DNA of 63,524 nucleotides, from NCBI GenBank assembly GCA_910579225.1, contig CAJTTI010000020.1:1-63524 (forward strand), given 5' to 3'. Shown in pieces: positions 56,432 to 63,524 of the stretch. The position numbers were made by a program, and so were the translations under genes. The DNA is from an uncultured Lachnospiraceae bacterium. Its GTDB lineage: Bacteria; Bacillota; Clostridia; Lachnospirales; Lachnospiraceae. A model generated the notes under the pieces. That model was not told the origin of the DNA. It saw only the letters and a program-made list of their open reading frames with translations, and searched no databases. Position 1 is the first letter of the stretch; every line of letters starts with the position of its first letter.

Positions 56432-57334
56432 ATGGTGACCGGGTTCCTGACTGTGGCGGTTGTCTGGTGCCTGTTGTACGGCAGGATCCCCATGATGATT
56501 CTTCTGCCGCTCTGTCTGGGACTGGGAGCGGCGCTGCCGCTGCTGGGCAGACACGGGTCCGGGCAGTTTCTCACGATTGACGTGCTGGCACAGACCTCCC
56601 GCCTGAACCGGGTCAGTCCCCTGCTGAAATTCTGGACGGTGCTGGTGCTGATGGTTCTGTGTGTGTCAGCAACGAGCCCGGCAGTGGGACTTTTTCTGAC
56701 AGTCCTTATGCTTATCCTTACGGTCTGTGGGGGCGGCCTTGCACTGCACGATTACATTCATCTGCTGGCATTGCCGCTCTCTTTTCTGCTGCTTGGCGGT
56801 CTGGCCCTGCTCCTGGAAGTGACGGCCCAAAAGACCGGCGTTCTTGGAGTCCCTGTCTTTGGTTTCTGGCTGTGCGTCAGCCAGGCGGCTCAGACGCGGG
56901 CGATGCTGGTGATGGGCCGGGCGCTGGGAAGCTTAAGCTGTCTGTATATGCTCAGCCTGACAACGCCCATGTCTGATCTGATCGGTGTTCTGCGGCGGCT
57001 CCGCTGTCCGGAAGTGCTGATTGATCTGATGTATCTGATCTACCGGTATATTTTTATCCTTCTCTCCATGTATCATGCAATGCGCGATGCAGCAGCCAGC
57101 AGGCTGGGCTTTGTGGACTATCGGACCGGTATGCGGACAACCGGCAATCTGTATTTCGGTCTGCTGTTTCGCAGTTACCGGCAGGCAAGCCGGAACTTTG
57201 ACGCCATGGAAAGCCGGTGCTTTGATTCCGGTATCCGGTTTCTGGAGGATGCGGGGAAGATGAAAAAGGCTCACGGGCTGGCGTCAGCAGTTTTGATTCT
57301 TATGACCCTGGGGCTGTCCATCTTATTTTGGTGA
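56432..57334 (+). CDS. cbiQ: ECF transporter transmembrane protein CbiQ
   Basis: 300 residues, several hydrophobic helices. The coupling region ECF motifs are RRLRCPEVLIDLMYLIYRY and RSYRQASRNFDAMESRCF. It is the scaffold joining CbiM to the ATPase. Tightly packed between cbiN and cbiO. Confidence 0.9.
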   Translation: MVTGFLTVAVVWCLLYGRIPMMILLPLCLGLGAALPLLGRHGSGQFLTIDVLAQTSRLNRVSPLLKFWTVLVLMVLCVSATSPAVGLFLTVLMLILTVCGGGLALHDYIHLLALPLSFLLLGGLALLLEVTAQKTGVLGVPVFGFWLCVSQAAQTRAMLVMGRALGSLSCLYMLSLTTPMSDLIGVLRRLRCPEVLIDLMYLIYRYIFILLSMYHAMRDAAASRLGFVDYRTGMRTTGNLYFGLLFRSYRQASRNFDAMESRCFDSGIRFLEDAGKMKKAHGLASAVLILMTLGLSILFW

Positions 57335-57342
57335 GGTAACAG

Positions 57343-58242
57343 ATGAAAAACGAACTTCTACGGCTGGAACATATCTGCTTCCAATACGAAGATAAATTTC
57401 CGGCTCTGAAAGATGTATCGATTACATTTCAAAAAGGGGAACGCATCGTGGTGCTGGGCAACAACGGCGCCGGGAAAAGCACCTTCTTTCTGTGCTGCAA
57501 CGGGATTTTGCGTCCCCAGAGCGGAGCGATATTTTTACATGGACAGAAGATAAGCGGTTCCAAAGAGGACATCCGTAAGCTCCGGCAGACGGTGGGGCTG
57601 GTGTTCCAGGAGCCGGACACCCAGATTATAGCGGGAACGGTGGGAAATGAAGTGAGCTTTGGGCCCATGAATCTGGGACTGGACCGAAAGGAAGTGGAGC
57701 TTCGGATCACCAGGTCTCTGGCCCGGATGAACCTGGAAGGGTATGAGAGCCGCGCTCCGCACTATTTAAGCGGCGGTGAGAAGAAGCGGGTGAGTATCGC
57801 CGATATTCTGGCCATGGAGCCGGATATGATTCTTCTGGACGAACCGACCGCTTCTCTGGATCCTGAGAATGTAGCACTTCTGGAGCGGACTTTGGAGGAA
57901 CTCAATGAAGCGGGGATTACCCTGGTGGTCTCCACGCACGATGTGGACTTTGCCTACGGCTTTGCCAGACGCGCAGTGGTCTTAAGTCAGGGGGAGATCA
58001 TCCGGGATTCGGATATCGAGGAAGTGTTCCGGGACGATGAGGTGCTTGAGAAGGCCGGGCTTAAGAAGCCGCTGCTTTGCAAGGTGGCGGAAGTGCTGGA
58101 AACGCATTTTCCGGAAGCGGGGGATATCAAAAGGCCCAGGCGCATGGAAGCGTTTTCTGATTATGCAAAGCGGCTTTTGGGACAGGAGCCAAAGCAGGCC
58201 TGCAGTCCGCAGGAAAAGAGAACGGCAGAGGAAGGCTTCTGA
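57343..58242 (+). CDS. cbiO: ECF transporter ATPase CbiO
   Basis: 299 residues. Walker A GNNGAGKST, Q-loop VFQEPDTQI, signature LSGGEKKRVSIADILA, Walker B ILLDEPTASLDP and the H-loop STHDVDF. Powers metal uptake. A C-terminal 60-residue tail extends past the ABC fold. Its TGA overlaps the ATG of the next gene (TGATG), indicating translational coupling to the radical-SAM gene. Confidence 0.93.
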   Translation: MKNELLRLEHICFQYEDKFPALKDVSITFQKGERIVVLGNNGAGKSTFFLCCNGILRPQSGAIFLHGQKISGSKEDIRKLRQTVGLVFQEPDTQIIAGTVGNEVSFGPMNLGLDRKEVELRITRSLARMNLEGYESRAPHYLSGGEKKRVSIADILAMEPDMILLDEPTASLDPENVALLERTLEELNEAGITLVVSTHDVDFAYGFARRAVVLSQGEIIRDSDIEEVFRDDEVLEKAGLKKPLLCKVAEVLETHFPEAGDIKRPRRMEAFSDYAKRLLGQEPKQACSPQEKRTAEEGF

Positions 58243-59144
58243 TGAAAATTTCTACCTTCCTGTATTTCGCAAAATTCGGTATCCGGACCGTCTTATTCCG
58301 GAAAAAGGATCCGATCCTCGGCACAATTATTGTCACGGACAGGTGCAATTTAAGCTGCCGCCACTGTTCGGTCAACAATATCACAGGAGTCATCCACCCG
58401 TACCGGCAGATCAAGGGAGAGATGGAACAGCTGTATGCCATGGGTGTGCGGATTCTGTTTTTCTGCGGCGGAGAGACGTTCCTGTGGAGAGACGATAAGA
58501 AGTGCCTCAGAGATCTGGTAATGGAAGCAAAAGAGATGGGATTTCTCATTGTCAACGTGGTCACCAACGGCACCTTTCCCATCGATCTGCCGGAGGCGGA
58601 CCTGATCCTTCTGAGCCTGGACGGAGACCGGAAGAGGCACAATCAGATCCGGGGTGAGACCTATGATCTTATCATGGAAAACATTCGCCATGCCACGGCG
58701 GACAATATCTGTTTTTATATGGCGGTCAACCGGCTGAACAAAGATGCCGTCCGGGACGTATGCGAAACGGCCAGGGATACGAAGCATGTCCGGGCGGTCT
58801 CGTTTAATTTTCACACGCCCTATCCGGATACCAGGGAGCTGGCCCTTGGCCGGGAAGAAAAGGCCGCATGCTGCCGGGAGATCACCCGGATGATGAAAGA
58901 AGGAGCTCCGGTTTTCAACCTGAAGAGTGCTTTTCCATATATCATAGAAAACCGCTTTCCAACCCCCTGTTACCAGTGCGTGGTGATGGAGAACGGAAAA
59001 CGGAGCATCTGCGGGCGCTGTATTGAGGTGGAGGGCCTGTGCGATTCCTGCGGGTATTTTTTCGTGGCGGAATATACCCTGCTGTTTCGGGGAAATATCC
59101 GGATCATTCTGGAAATGCTGCGGACCTATCTCAAATATATATAA
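58242..59144 (+). CDS. Radical-SAM protein with C-terminal Cys cluster
   Basis: 300 residues. The cluster motif CNLSCRHC follows IIVTDR, and the SAM-binding FFCGGETFLW is present. The C-terminus has additional Cys groups (CYQC, then CGRCIEVEGLCDSCGYF) that could bind further Fe-S clusters, SPASM-like. The substrate is not recognisable. Coupled to cbiO by stop/start overlap, so its role should be tied to cobalt/nickel or a cofactor needing it (inference). Confidence 0.8.
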   Translation: MKISTFLYFAKFGIRTVLFRKKDPILGTIIVTDRCNLSCRHCSVNNITGVIHPYRQIKGEMEQLYAMGVRILFFCGGETFLWRDDKKCLRDLVMEAKEMGFLIVNVVTNGTFPIDLPEADLILLSLDGDRKRHNQIRGETYDLIMENIRHATADNICFYMAVNRLNKDAVRDVCETARDTKHVRAVSFNFHTPYPDTRELALGREEKAACCREITRMMKEGAPVFNLKSAFPYIIENRFPTPCYQCVVMENGKRSICGRCIEVEGLCDSCGYFFVAEYTLLFRGNIRIILEMLRTYLKYI

Positions 59145-59153
59145 GGGGAAATC

Positions 59154-60407
59154 ATGAGCATAATGACGGATCTGACCAGAATGTGGCTGACCCGATCTGT
59201 GAGGCCTTTTCTGTTTCAAAAAGAATACGACCAGCTGCTGCCCTTTGAGGCATGCGAAGAGCTGGGGCTCTATGTACATATTCCATTCTGCAAAAGCATC
59301 TGCAATTTCTGTCCCTACTGCAAAGTCCCTTACTCGGAAGAACTGTGCGACCATTATGTGGACGCGCTTCTTGGAGAGATCCGTCTGACAGGCAGTCAGG
59401 CGAAGAAGCAAAAGAGAGTCACCAGCCTGTATTTTGGAGGCGGGACGCCGGCTTTGGCGGCTGACCGGATGAAGGAGATCATCGGGACGATTGGAGAATA
59501 TTTTGAGATCACGGAGGGGATTGGCGCAGAGCTTCATCCAGACAACGTGACGGTTCCGGTGCTTCAGACACTGAGAGATGCAGGGGTGACGAGAATCAGC
59601 ATCGGGGTGCAGTCCTTTGGGAAAAAATTCCAGAAGCTTCTGGGCAGGAAGCCGGTGGATGCGGCCGTTCTGAAAGAGGTGCTGCGTGAAGTGCCCTTTG
59701 AGACCGTGTCCATGGATCTGATCTTTGCACTTCCGGGGCAGACCTTTGAAGATCTGAAAGAGGACATGGACACTGCGTTTGCAAACGGTGCCAACCATAT
59801 GGCGGTCTACCCGTTTATTGATTTTACTTTTACGTCCAGCCCGGTCTCTGCCATGCCTCGAAAAGAAAAGCGCCGGCTTCTGGATGCGGTGACCGCATAC
59901 TGTGAAAAACAGGGCTACACCCGAAGTTCCATCTGGACCTTTTCCAGCGAAAAGCATGCAGGCTATTCCTCCATGACACGGGATCATTTTCTGGGGTTCG
60001 GCTGTTCGGCCGCCACACTTCTGAAAGATCAGTTCAAGATCAATACCTTTTCTGTACCAGCATATATAGAACGAATCGAACAGAAATGTTTGCCCACATC
60101 GCTGACGCTTCGATTCACCCGCCGGCAGCGGATGGTATACTATCTGTTCTGGACTGCCTACAGCACGAAAGTGAGCAGCCGGGATTTTGAACGGTTTTTC
60201 GGGGTGCCGCTTGGGAAGATGTACGGGCTTGAGCTGGCAGCAGCAAAGCTTCTGGGATTTGTCACGGAACAAGACGGAGATTACCGGATGACGCCAAAAG
60301 GGGCGTTCTATTATCATTATTATGAAAATTTCTACACCCTCTCCTATATTGACCGGATGTGGGGGCTGATGCAAAAGGAAGCGTTTCCGGAGGGGATGAA
60401 GCTGTAA
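59154..60407 (+). CDS. HemW/coproporphyrinogen III oxidase-like radical-SAM protein
   Basis: 417 residues; AAGGGGAAATC upstream. Motif HIPFCKSICNFCPYC is the HemN/HemW-type cluster site, followed by SLYFGGGTPAL and GVQSFGKKFQKLLGR. True HemN has extra active-site elements not evident here; HemW and the anaerobic heme-handling HutW/ChuW group are alternatives. Last gene of the glcK-cbiMNQO-rSAM run. A tetrapyrrole-related task alongside metal import is inferred. Confidence 0.8.
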   Translation: MSIMTDLTRMWLTRSVRPFLFQKEYDQLLPFEACEELGLYVHIPFCKSICNFCPYCKVPYSEELCDHYVDALLGEIRLTGSQAKKQKRVTSLYFGGGTPALAADRMKEIIGTIGEYFEITEGIGAELHPDNVTVPVLQTLRDAGVTRISIGVQSFGKKFQKLLGRKPVDAAVLKEVLREVPFETVSMDLIFALPGQTFEDLKEDMDTAFANGANHMAVYPFIDFTFTSSPVSAMPRKEKRRLLDAVTAYCEKQGYTRSSIWTFSSEKHAGYSSMTRDHFLGFGCSAATLLKDQFKINTFSVPAYIERIEQKCLPTSLTLRFTRRQRMVYYLFWTAYSTKVSSRDFERFFGVPLGKMYGLELAAAKLLGFVTEQDGDYRMTPKGAFYYHYYENFYTLSYIDRMWGLMQKEAFPEGMKL

Positions 60408-60763
60408 ATAGCGCTTTATTCTCTGCATCCGGTCTCTCAGCAACAGCAGCATCCTGGTTTTTCCTTCAAGTAACAGGGCATTTGGGATAAAAGGATTTTA
60501 GGTATATCATCGGTGTCCCATAGGGAAAGAATTTTGCAGGACAGGATGAGCCGGACAAAGGAATCAGAAACAAAGGTACTATTTCAGGAGGAATTTATTC
60601 CCGTGAGCAACGAGCCAAGTGGCTGCTTGCAGACATTTGGCGACTGCCGCGAGGGTCAAATACCCCGCTGCTTAGCAGCGCGGCAAGTTTGATACCCCAT
60701 TGCTTAGACGGAGGCACATAAGGAAGTATTATAAAAAGTTCCATTCAACCGGCGTGGCGCAGA
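60408..60763. other. Intergenic region with a structured, possibly RNA-coding element
   Basis: No secure gene. From about 60601 the DNA has nested hairpins: GCCGC (60646) with GCGGC (60680), enclosing GCTGC/GCAGC. A 29-codon GTG frame (60602-60691) with AGGAGG upstream overlaps it. I recall similar sequence near mobile elements of gut Firmicutes, but cannot verify this here. Confidence 0.4.
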
Positions 60764-60774
60764 TCACGCCGGTT
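60747..60774 (-). terminator. Hairpin at the end of the recombinase gene
   Basis: AACCGGCGTG / CACGCCGGTT perfect 10-bp stem with 8-nt loop, overlapping the recombinase stop at 60764. Confidence 0.55.
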
Positions 60775-62226
60775 CTGTTGTGTTGAAAGACAGTTCCGGC
60801 TTATGAAGAGGAATCCGTATCTTTCCCACATAAGTAAAATAAATTTCAATCGTGACATGTTTCCTCCCGCCTATCTTTTCCGGATTGTGGATTACAATCT
60901 TTTCAATAAGCTCATTGACGGTGGAGGCATTCAGCTCCTGTATCTCCGAGTACTGTTCTGCAAGTTGCAGGAATCGGCCGACATCAGACACCTGTTCGGA
61001 TTCTTCGGCAATCTCTTTTTCCAGCGCAGCCGATAACTGACGGATTTCTTCCTGCTCCATTTCATACTGTGACAATAATTTGTGAAACCGCATATCGCTT
61101 AACTTCCCCAGGACAGAATCCTCATAAAGCCGTTGGATGATCCTGTCCAAATCATCCATGCGTTTCTGTGCGCCGGACAGGGCTTTCCGCTTCTGTGCCA
61201 GTTCCGCTTTCCGGCTGGCTTCGTCCTGCAGCAGCATCTCCTGGGTGAAGTCGTCCCTGAACAGCCGTACATAAGTCAGTGTCTGCTGTACGCATTCCAG
61301 GACACGCCTGTAAAGGGTCTGTTCCCGGATATAATGAATCTGGCAGGAGCCGGTGTTGCTCTTGTAATTTGAGCAGACAAAATGGTCCCGGCGCCCATCC
61401 GCAGAATCCCGGCTGGTACAGAAATACAGCTTGGAGCCACAGTCGGCGCAGCGCAAAAGGCCGGAAAAAATGCTTGTCCTGCCGGTTTTCGTCCGTCTGC
61501 GCTTGTTGGAGCGGAGCGCCTGCACCCGGTCCCATTGCCCCTGTTCGATAATGGCGGGCTGGGTTTCCTCGAATATCCGGTAGTTTTCCTTTGGGTTCTC
61601 CATCCGTTTCCTGAATTTCAGGGATTTGGTGTAGGTCTTGAAATTCACGGTACAGCCGGTATACTCCCTGCGTTCCAGAATCTTAACCACACCCGTCTGG
61701 CTCCAATGGTAAAGGTTTTCCGGCATGGCCTGCCCTTTCTGCTTTGCGTTATAGGCGGTGATGGTCAGCACCTTGTCTGCCGTCAGGATTTTTGAGATCT
61801 GCATGGGGCCTTTGCCCGCAATGCACAGACCGTAGATTCTCCGCACCACATTTGCCGCTTCTTCGTCCAATACCCATTTCTTTTTATTCCCAGGGTCTTT
61901 GACATATCCGTAAGGCGGATTGCTCGTCAGATGTTCCCCAGCTTCGCCGCGCATTTTCACAACCGCACGGATTTTCCTGCTGGGGTCCTTTGCGTAATAA
62001 TCGTTAAAAACATTTTTGAAAACGGCAAAATCGTTCTCGCCTTTGGCGCTGTCCACATCATCATTGACAGCGATAAAGCGGACATCATAAGCAGGAAAGA
62101 TGAAATCCTGCAGGCAGCCCATGTAGGAATACTCGCGTCCCAACCGGGACAGGTCTTTGACAATCAGCGTGGAAACGGAATAATCCTCCACATATTTCAT
62201 CATTTCCAAAAATCCGGGTCTTTGAA
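60764..62226 (-). pseudogene. N-terminally truncated large serine recombinase (TnpX-like)
   Basis: Homology runs from QRPGFLEMMKYVEDYSVSTLIVKDLSRLGR (split here: RPGF then LIVKDLSRLGR) through YAKDPSRKIRA, the recombinase domain, a zinc ribbon (CADCGSKLYFC ... CSNYKSNTGSC) and a coiled coil to residue end. The first 60-70 residues of the resolvase domain, including the catalytic Ser that attacks DNA, are missing. Upstream the frame stays open to 62407 but is unrelated sequence overlapping the HTH gene's promoter. Not able to catalyse on its own. Confidence 0.85.
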
Positions 62227-62376
62227 AAGGCGGCGTTAGATAACGATACTTCTCAAAACACAAGAAAATCAATGGGTATGGACGGCAGGCAAGCATGGTA
62301 TGTACGAAACAAAAAAGCGGTGTTCTCTGCCTCACTCTGGCTGGGAACGCCGCTTTATGCGCTGAAAGGAGCAGAA

Positions 62377-62700
62377 ATGACAGTATTTCATGTTGCGAAG
62401 AACACAAATTACACAGTCATGTCTAATCATCATCTGCGGAACCGGGAACTGTCCCTAAAGGCCAAGGGCCTGCTATCGCAGATGCTCAGTCTCCCGGAAA
62501 AGTGGGACTACACCCTGCAAGGACTGGCCCACATCAACCGGGAACAGCTTGACGCCATCCGTCAGGCCGTCCACGAACTGGAGCGAGCCGGGTATATCGT
62601 GCGGGTGAGGGAACGGGACAGCCGAGGACGGCTGCGGGGAGCGGAGTACACCATCTACGAACAGCCGCAAGCGCCGTCAGCTTTACCGACGTTGGAATAA
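62377..62700 (+). CDS. HTH protein of mobile-element type (replication-initiator-like N-terminus)
   Basis: 107 residues from ATG 62377 with AAAGGAG upstream. It begins TVFHVAKNTNYTVMSNHHLRN, then LSLKAKGLLSQMLSLPEKW and a winged-helix pair (LDAIRQAVHELERAGYIV). This is the helix-turn-helix part common to small proteins of Lachnospiraceae conjugative elements. After the stop the DNA keeps GTTGGA/CGTCGG-type repeats (62690-62755) that look like a continuing repetitive C-terminus, so it may be shortened. Confidence 0.7.
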   Translation: MTVFHVAKNTNYTVMSNHHLRNRELSLKAKGLLSQMLSLPEKWDYTLQGLAHINREQLDAIRQAVHELERAGYIVRVRERDSRGRLRGAEYTIYEQPQAPSALPTLE

Positions 62701-62937
62701 CCTGCGTCGGGAAAACCGATGTTGGAAAATCCTATGTAGGTAAATCCGACGCAATAAAATAAAGATATAAGTAAATAAAGAAAAATCAAGTAAAGACTTA
62801 TCAATTACCCATTCCATTCCTTTCCTATCCTTTCCCCCTCCCTTGGAGGACAAGCGGCAAAGCCGCCGGAAGGGAATGGAAGGGAAGCGAGAAGCAAACG
62901 GTCATATAGTAGCAGGGGTTATTATGGTCGTTATCTG

Positions 62938-62986
62938 ACCCGCAGAAACCGTACAGACGCGAAGCGGGTGTACGGTTTCTGCGGGT
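62938..62986. repeat. Perfect 18-bp inverted repeat
   Basis: ACCCGCAGAAACCGTACA at 62938-62955 and its exact complement at 62969-62986, with a 13-nt spacer GACGCGAAGCGGG. No T-run, so it is unlikely to be a terminator. Confidence 0.85.
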
Positions 62987-62989
62987 GTC

Positions 62990-63014
62990 ACAAGAGGGCC
63001 GCAGGCCCTCTTGT
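62990..63014. repeat. 11-bp hairpin next to the long inverted repeat
   Basis: ACAAGAGGGCC / GGCCCTCTTGT with loop GCA. Only 3 bases after the 18-bp palindrome. Confidence 0.75.
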
Positions 63015-63101
63015 GTAACAGCACAGTTTACAGTCCATCAGAAGCCAGGACAGGAGCGCCGGAGTGTCGGCCTCCCGCCCTGGCTTTTTGTGTCATTCTG
63101 T

Positions 63102-63155
63102 ACGCCGTTAGAAGCCCATTTTGGCGAGTGCAGGTCAAATCGTATTGCCCCCCTA
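63102..63155 (+). repeat. Direct repeat, copy 1 (copy 2 at 63257-63308)
   Basis: Two about 53-bp segments share ACGC-GTTAGAA-CCCATTTT, GTGCAGGTCAA, ATCGTATT and CCCCCTA, with few differences. Spaced 155 bp apart. Possibly a binding site for a transfer or replication protein. Confidence 0.7.
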
Positions 63156-63256
63156 TCGATCACAGCCGAAAAGCCTTGAAATATCAAGGCCGTTTTGCAT
63201 CTAAAGCGTTACACATCAGCCCTATCTTGGCGGGCAGGGGTTCCCCATCCATTTCT

Positions 63257-63308
63257 ACGCAGTTAGAAACCCATTTTTGAGGGTGCAGGTCAATCGTATT
63301 ACCCCCTA
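63257..63308 (+). repeat. Direct repeat, copy 2
   Basis: Partner of 63102-63155; identical order of blocks, with small substitutions and short gaps. Confidence 0.7.
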
Positions 63309-63524
63309 TGTGACCGCCTTTTGAACGTCCCGAAAACAGGCCGCTGGATAGGCCCTAAATGCGTAGGCTGGCGGGCTGATTTAGGGATGTCAGCCAAAGT
63401 GTCGGTTAGAGGGGCTGTGTAGAAAGAGTTACCCCCATTTTCGGGAGAACAGATATAAACACCTTGCCCCTTTCCGATACCCACGAAAAAAGCCTGTGTT
63501 TTCAATACCTCCGGGAGCTACTTT

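Larger units (their letters stand above)
62701..63524. other. Gene-free, repeat-rich tract of a mobile element
   Basis: No supported gene in 820 bases. It carries the two inverted repeats and the direct repeat listed separately, plus a terminator-like stem AGCCAGG / CCTGGCT ending in TTTTTG (63044-63090). This organisation is what one sees next to mobilisation genes or an origin of transfer, but no relaxase is inside the window. Confidence 0.5.

Noticed and set aside
58350..60452. 700-codon minus-strand frame over the radical-SAM genes
   Set aside because: Opposite strand of two clear radical-SAM genes; caused by GC-rich third positions.
62985..63280. Short frames in the terminal repeat tract
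   Set aside because: No ribosome sites; they run through palindromes and repeats.

Overview
The window looks like a chromosome segment of an anaerobic, low-to-moderate-GC Firmicute, most likely a gut Lachnospiraceae (Blautia / [Ruminococcus] gnavus-like). This is inferred from the gene mix: HPr kinase, type III glutamine synthetase, an HydF maturase, Rrf2 and UTRA-GntR regulators, a cellobiose-type PTS, strong AGGAGG ribosome binding sites, and large-serine-recombinase mobile-element remains. No CRISPR array or rRNA was seen. There is one tRNA, tRNA-Val(GAC).

Layout. (1) 1-7.7 kb is an accessory island. It holds a lone receiver protein, a 1369-residue protein joining an RNase-H1-type hybrid-binding (viroplasmin-like) domain, a Clp-type AAA+ module, a pseudo-receiver, a second AAA module and an M41 (FtsH-type) zinc peptidase, then an intact RNase HI and a small paralogue of the giant protein's N-terminus. 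Near-identical 46-bp repeats flank it, and broken genes lie at its right side. This is the best candidate for an undescribed system. (2) 7.7-15.8 kb is housekeeping: a 4Fe-4S protein, YaaA, an SUV3-like helicase, ClpS-ClpA, tRNA-Val, acylphosphatase and a DUF3786 protein. (3) 15.9-22.8 kb is a beta-glucoside PTS operon with its GntR regulator. A deletion has joined an EIIA fragment to a headless ROK kinase, and a mannose-6-phosphate isomerase is fused to a second ROK kinase. (4) 22.8-36.5 kb carries an ECF sigma/anti-sigma pair, a cell-wall amidase, glutamate dehydrogenase, small exported proteins, a LysM protein, glutamine synthetase III, HydF with Rrf2 and TetR regulators, and a Na+/proline symporter.

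(5) 36.7-44.2 kb holds a degenerate J-domain/TPR giant next to a short Hsp70, then a methyltransferase and an AlaX editing protein. (6) 44.3-47.6 kb holds divergent AI-2 catabolism genes (lsrK with a cupin gene, and lsrF). (7) 47.6-54.4 kb is core: pyrG, ftsH, uvrC, hprK. (8) 54.4-60.4 kb is a visibly GC-richer block: a ROK glucokinase, a CbiMNQO cobalt/nickel ECF transporter and two radical-SAM enzymes, one HemW-like, in one tight operon. (9) 60.4-63.5 kb is the edge of a decayed mobile element: a serine recombinase lacking its catalytic N-terminus, an HTH protein, and a gene-free tract rich in inverted and direct repeats.

Two Clp-type and two M41-type modules therefore occur here: standard ones (ClpA, FtsH) and a fused pair in the island. 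The PTS/ROK/HprK/GlcK genes together describe sugar uptake and carbon control; GdhA and GlnN describe ammonium assimilation. Start sites were chosen from visible ribosome binding sites. Family names come from recognising motifs by eye, with no database search.
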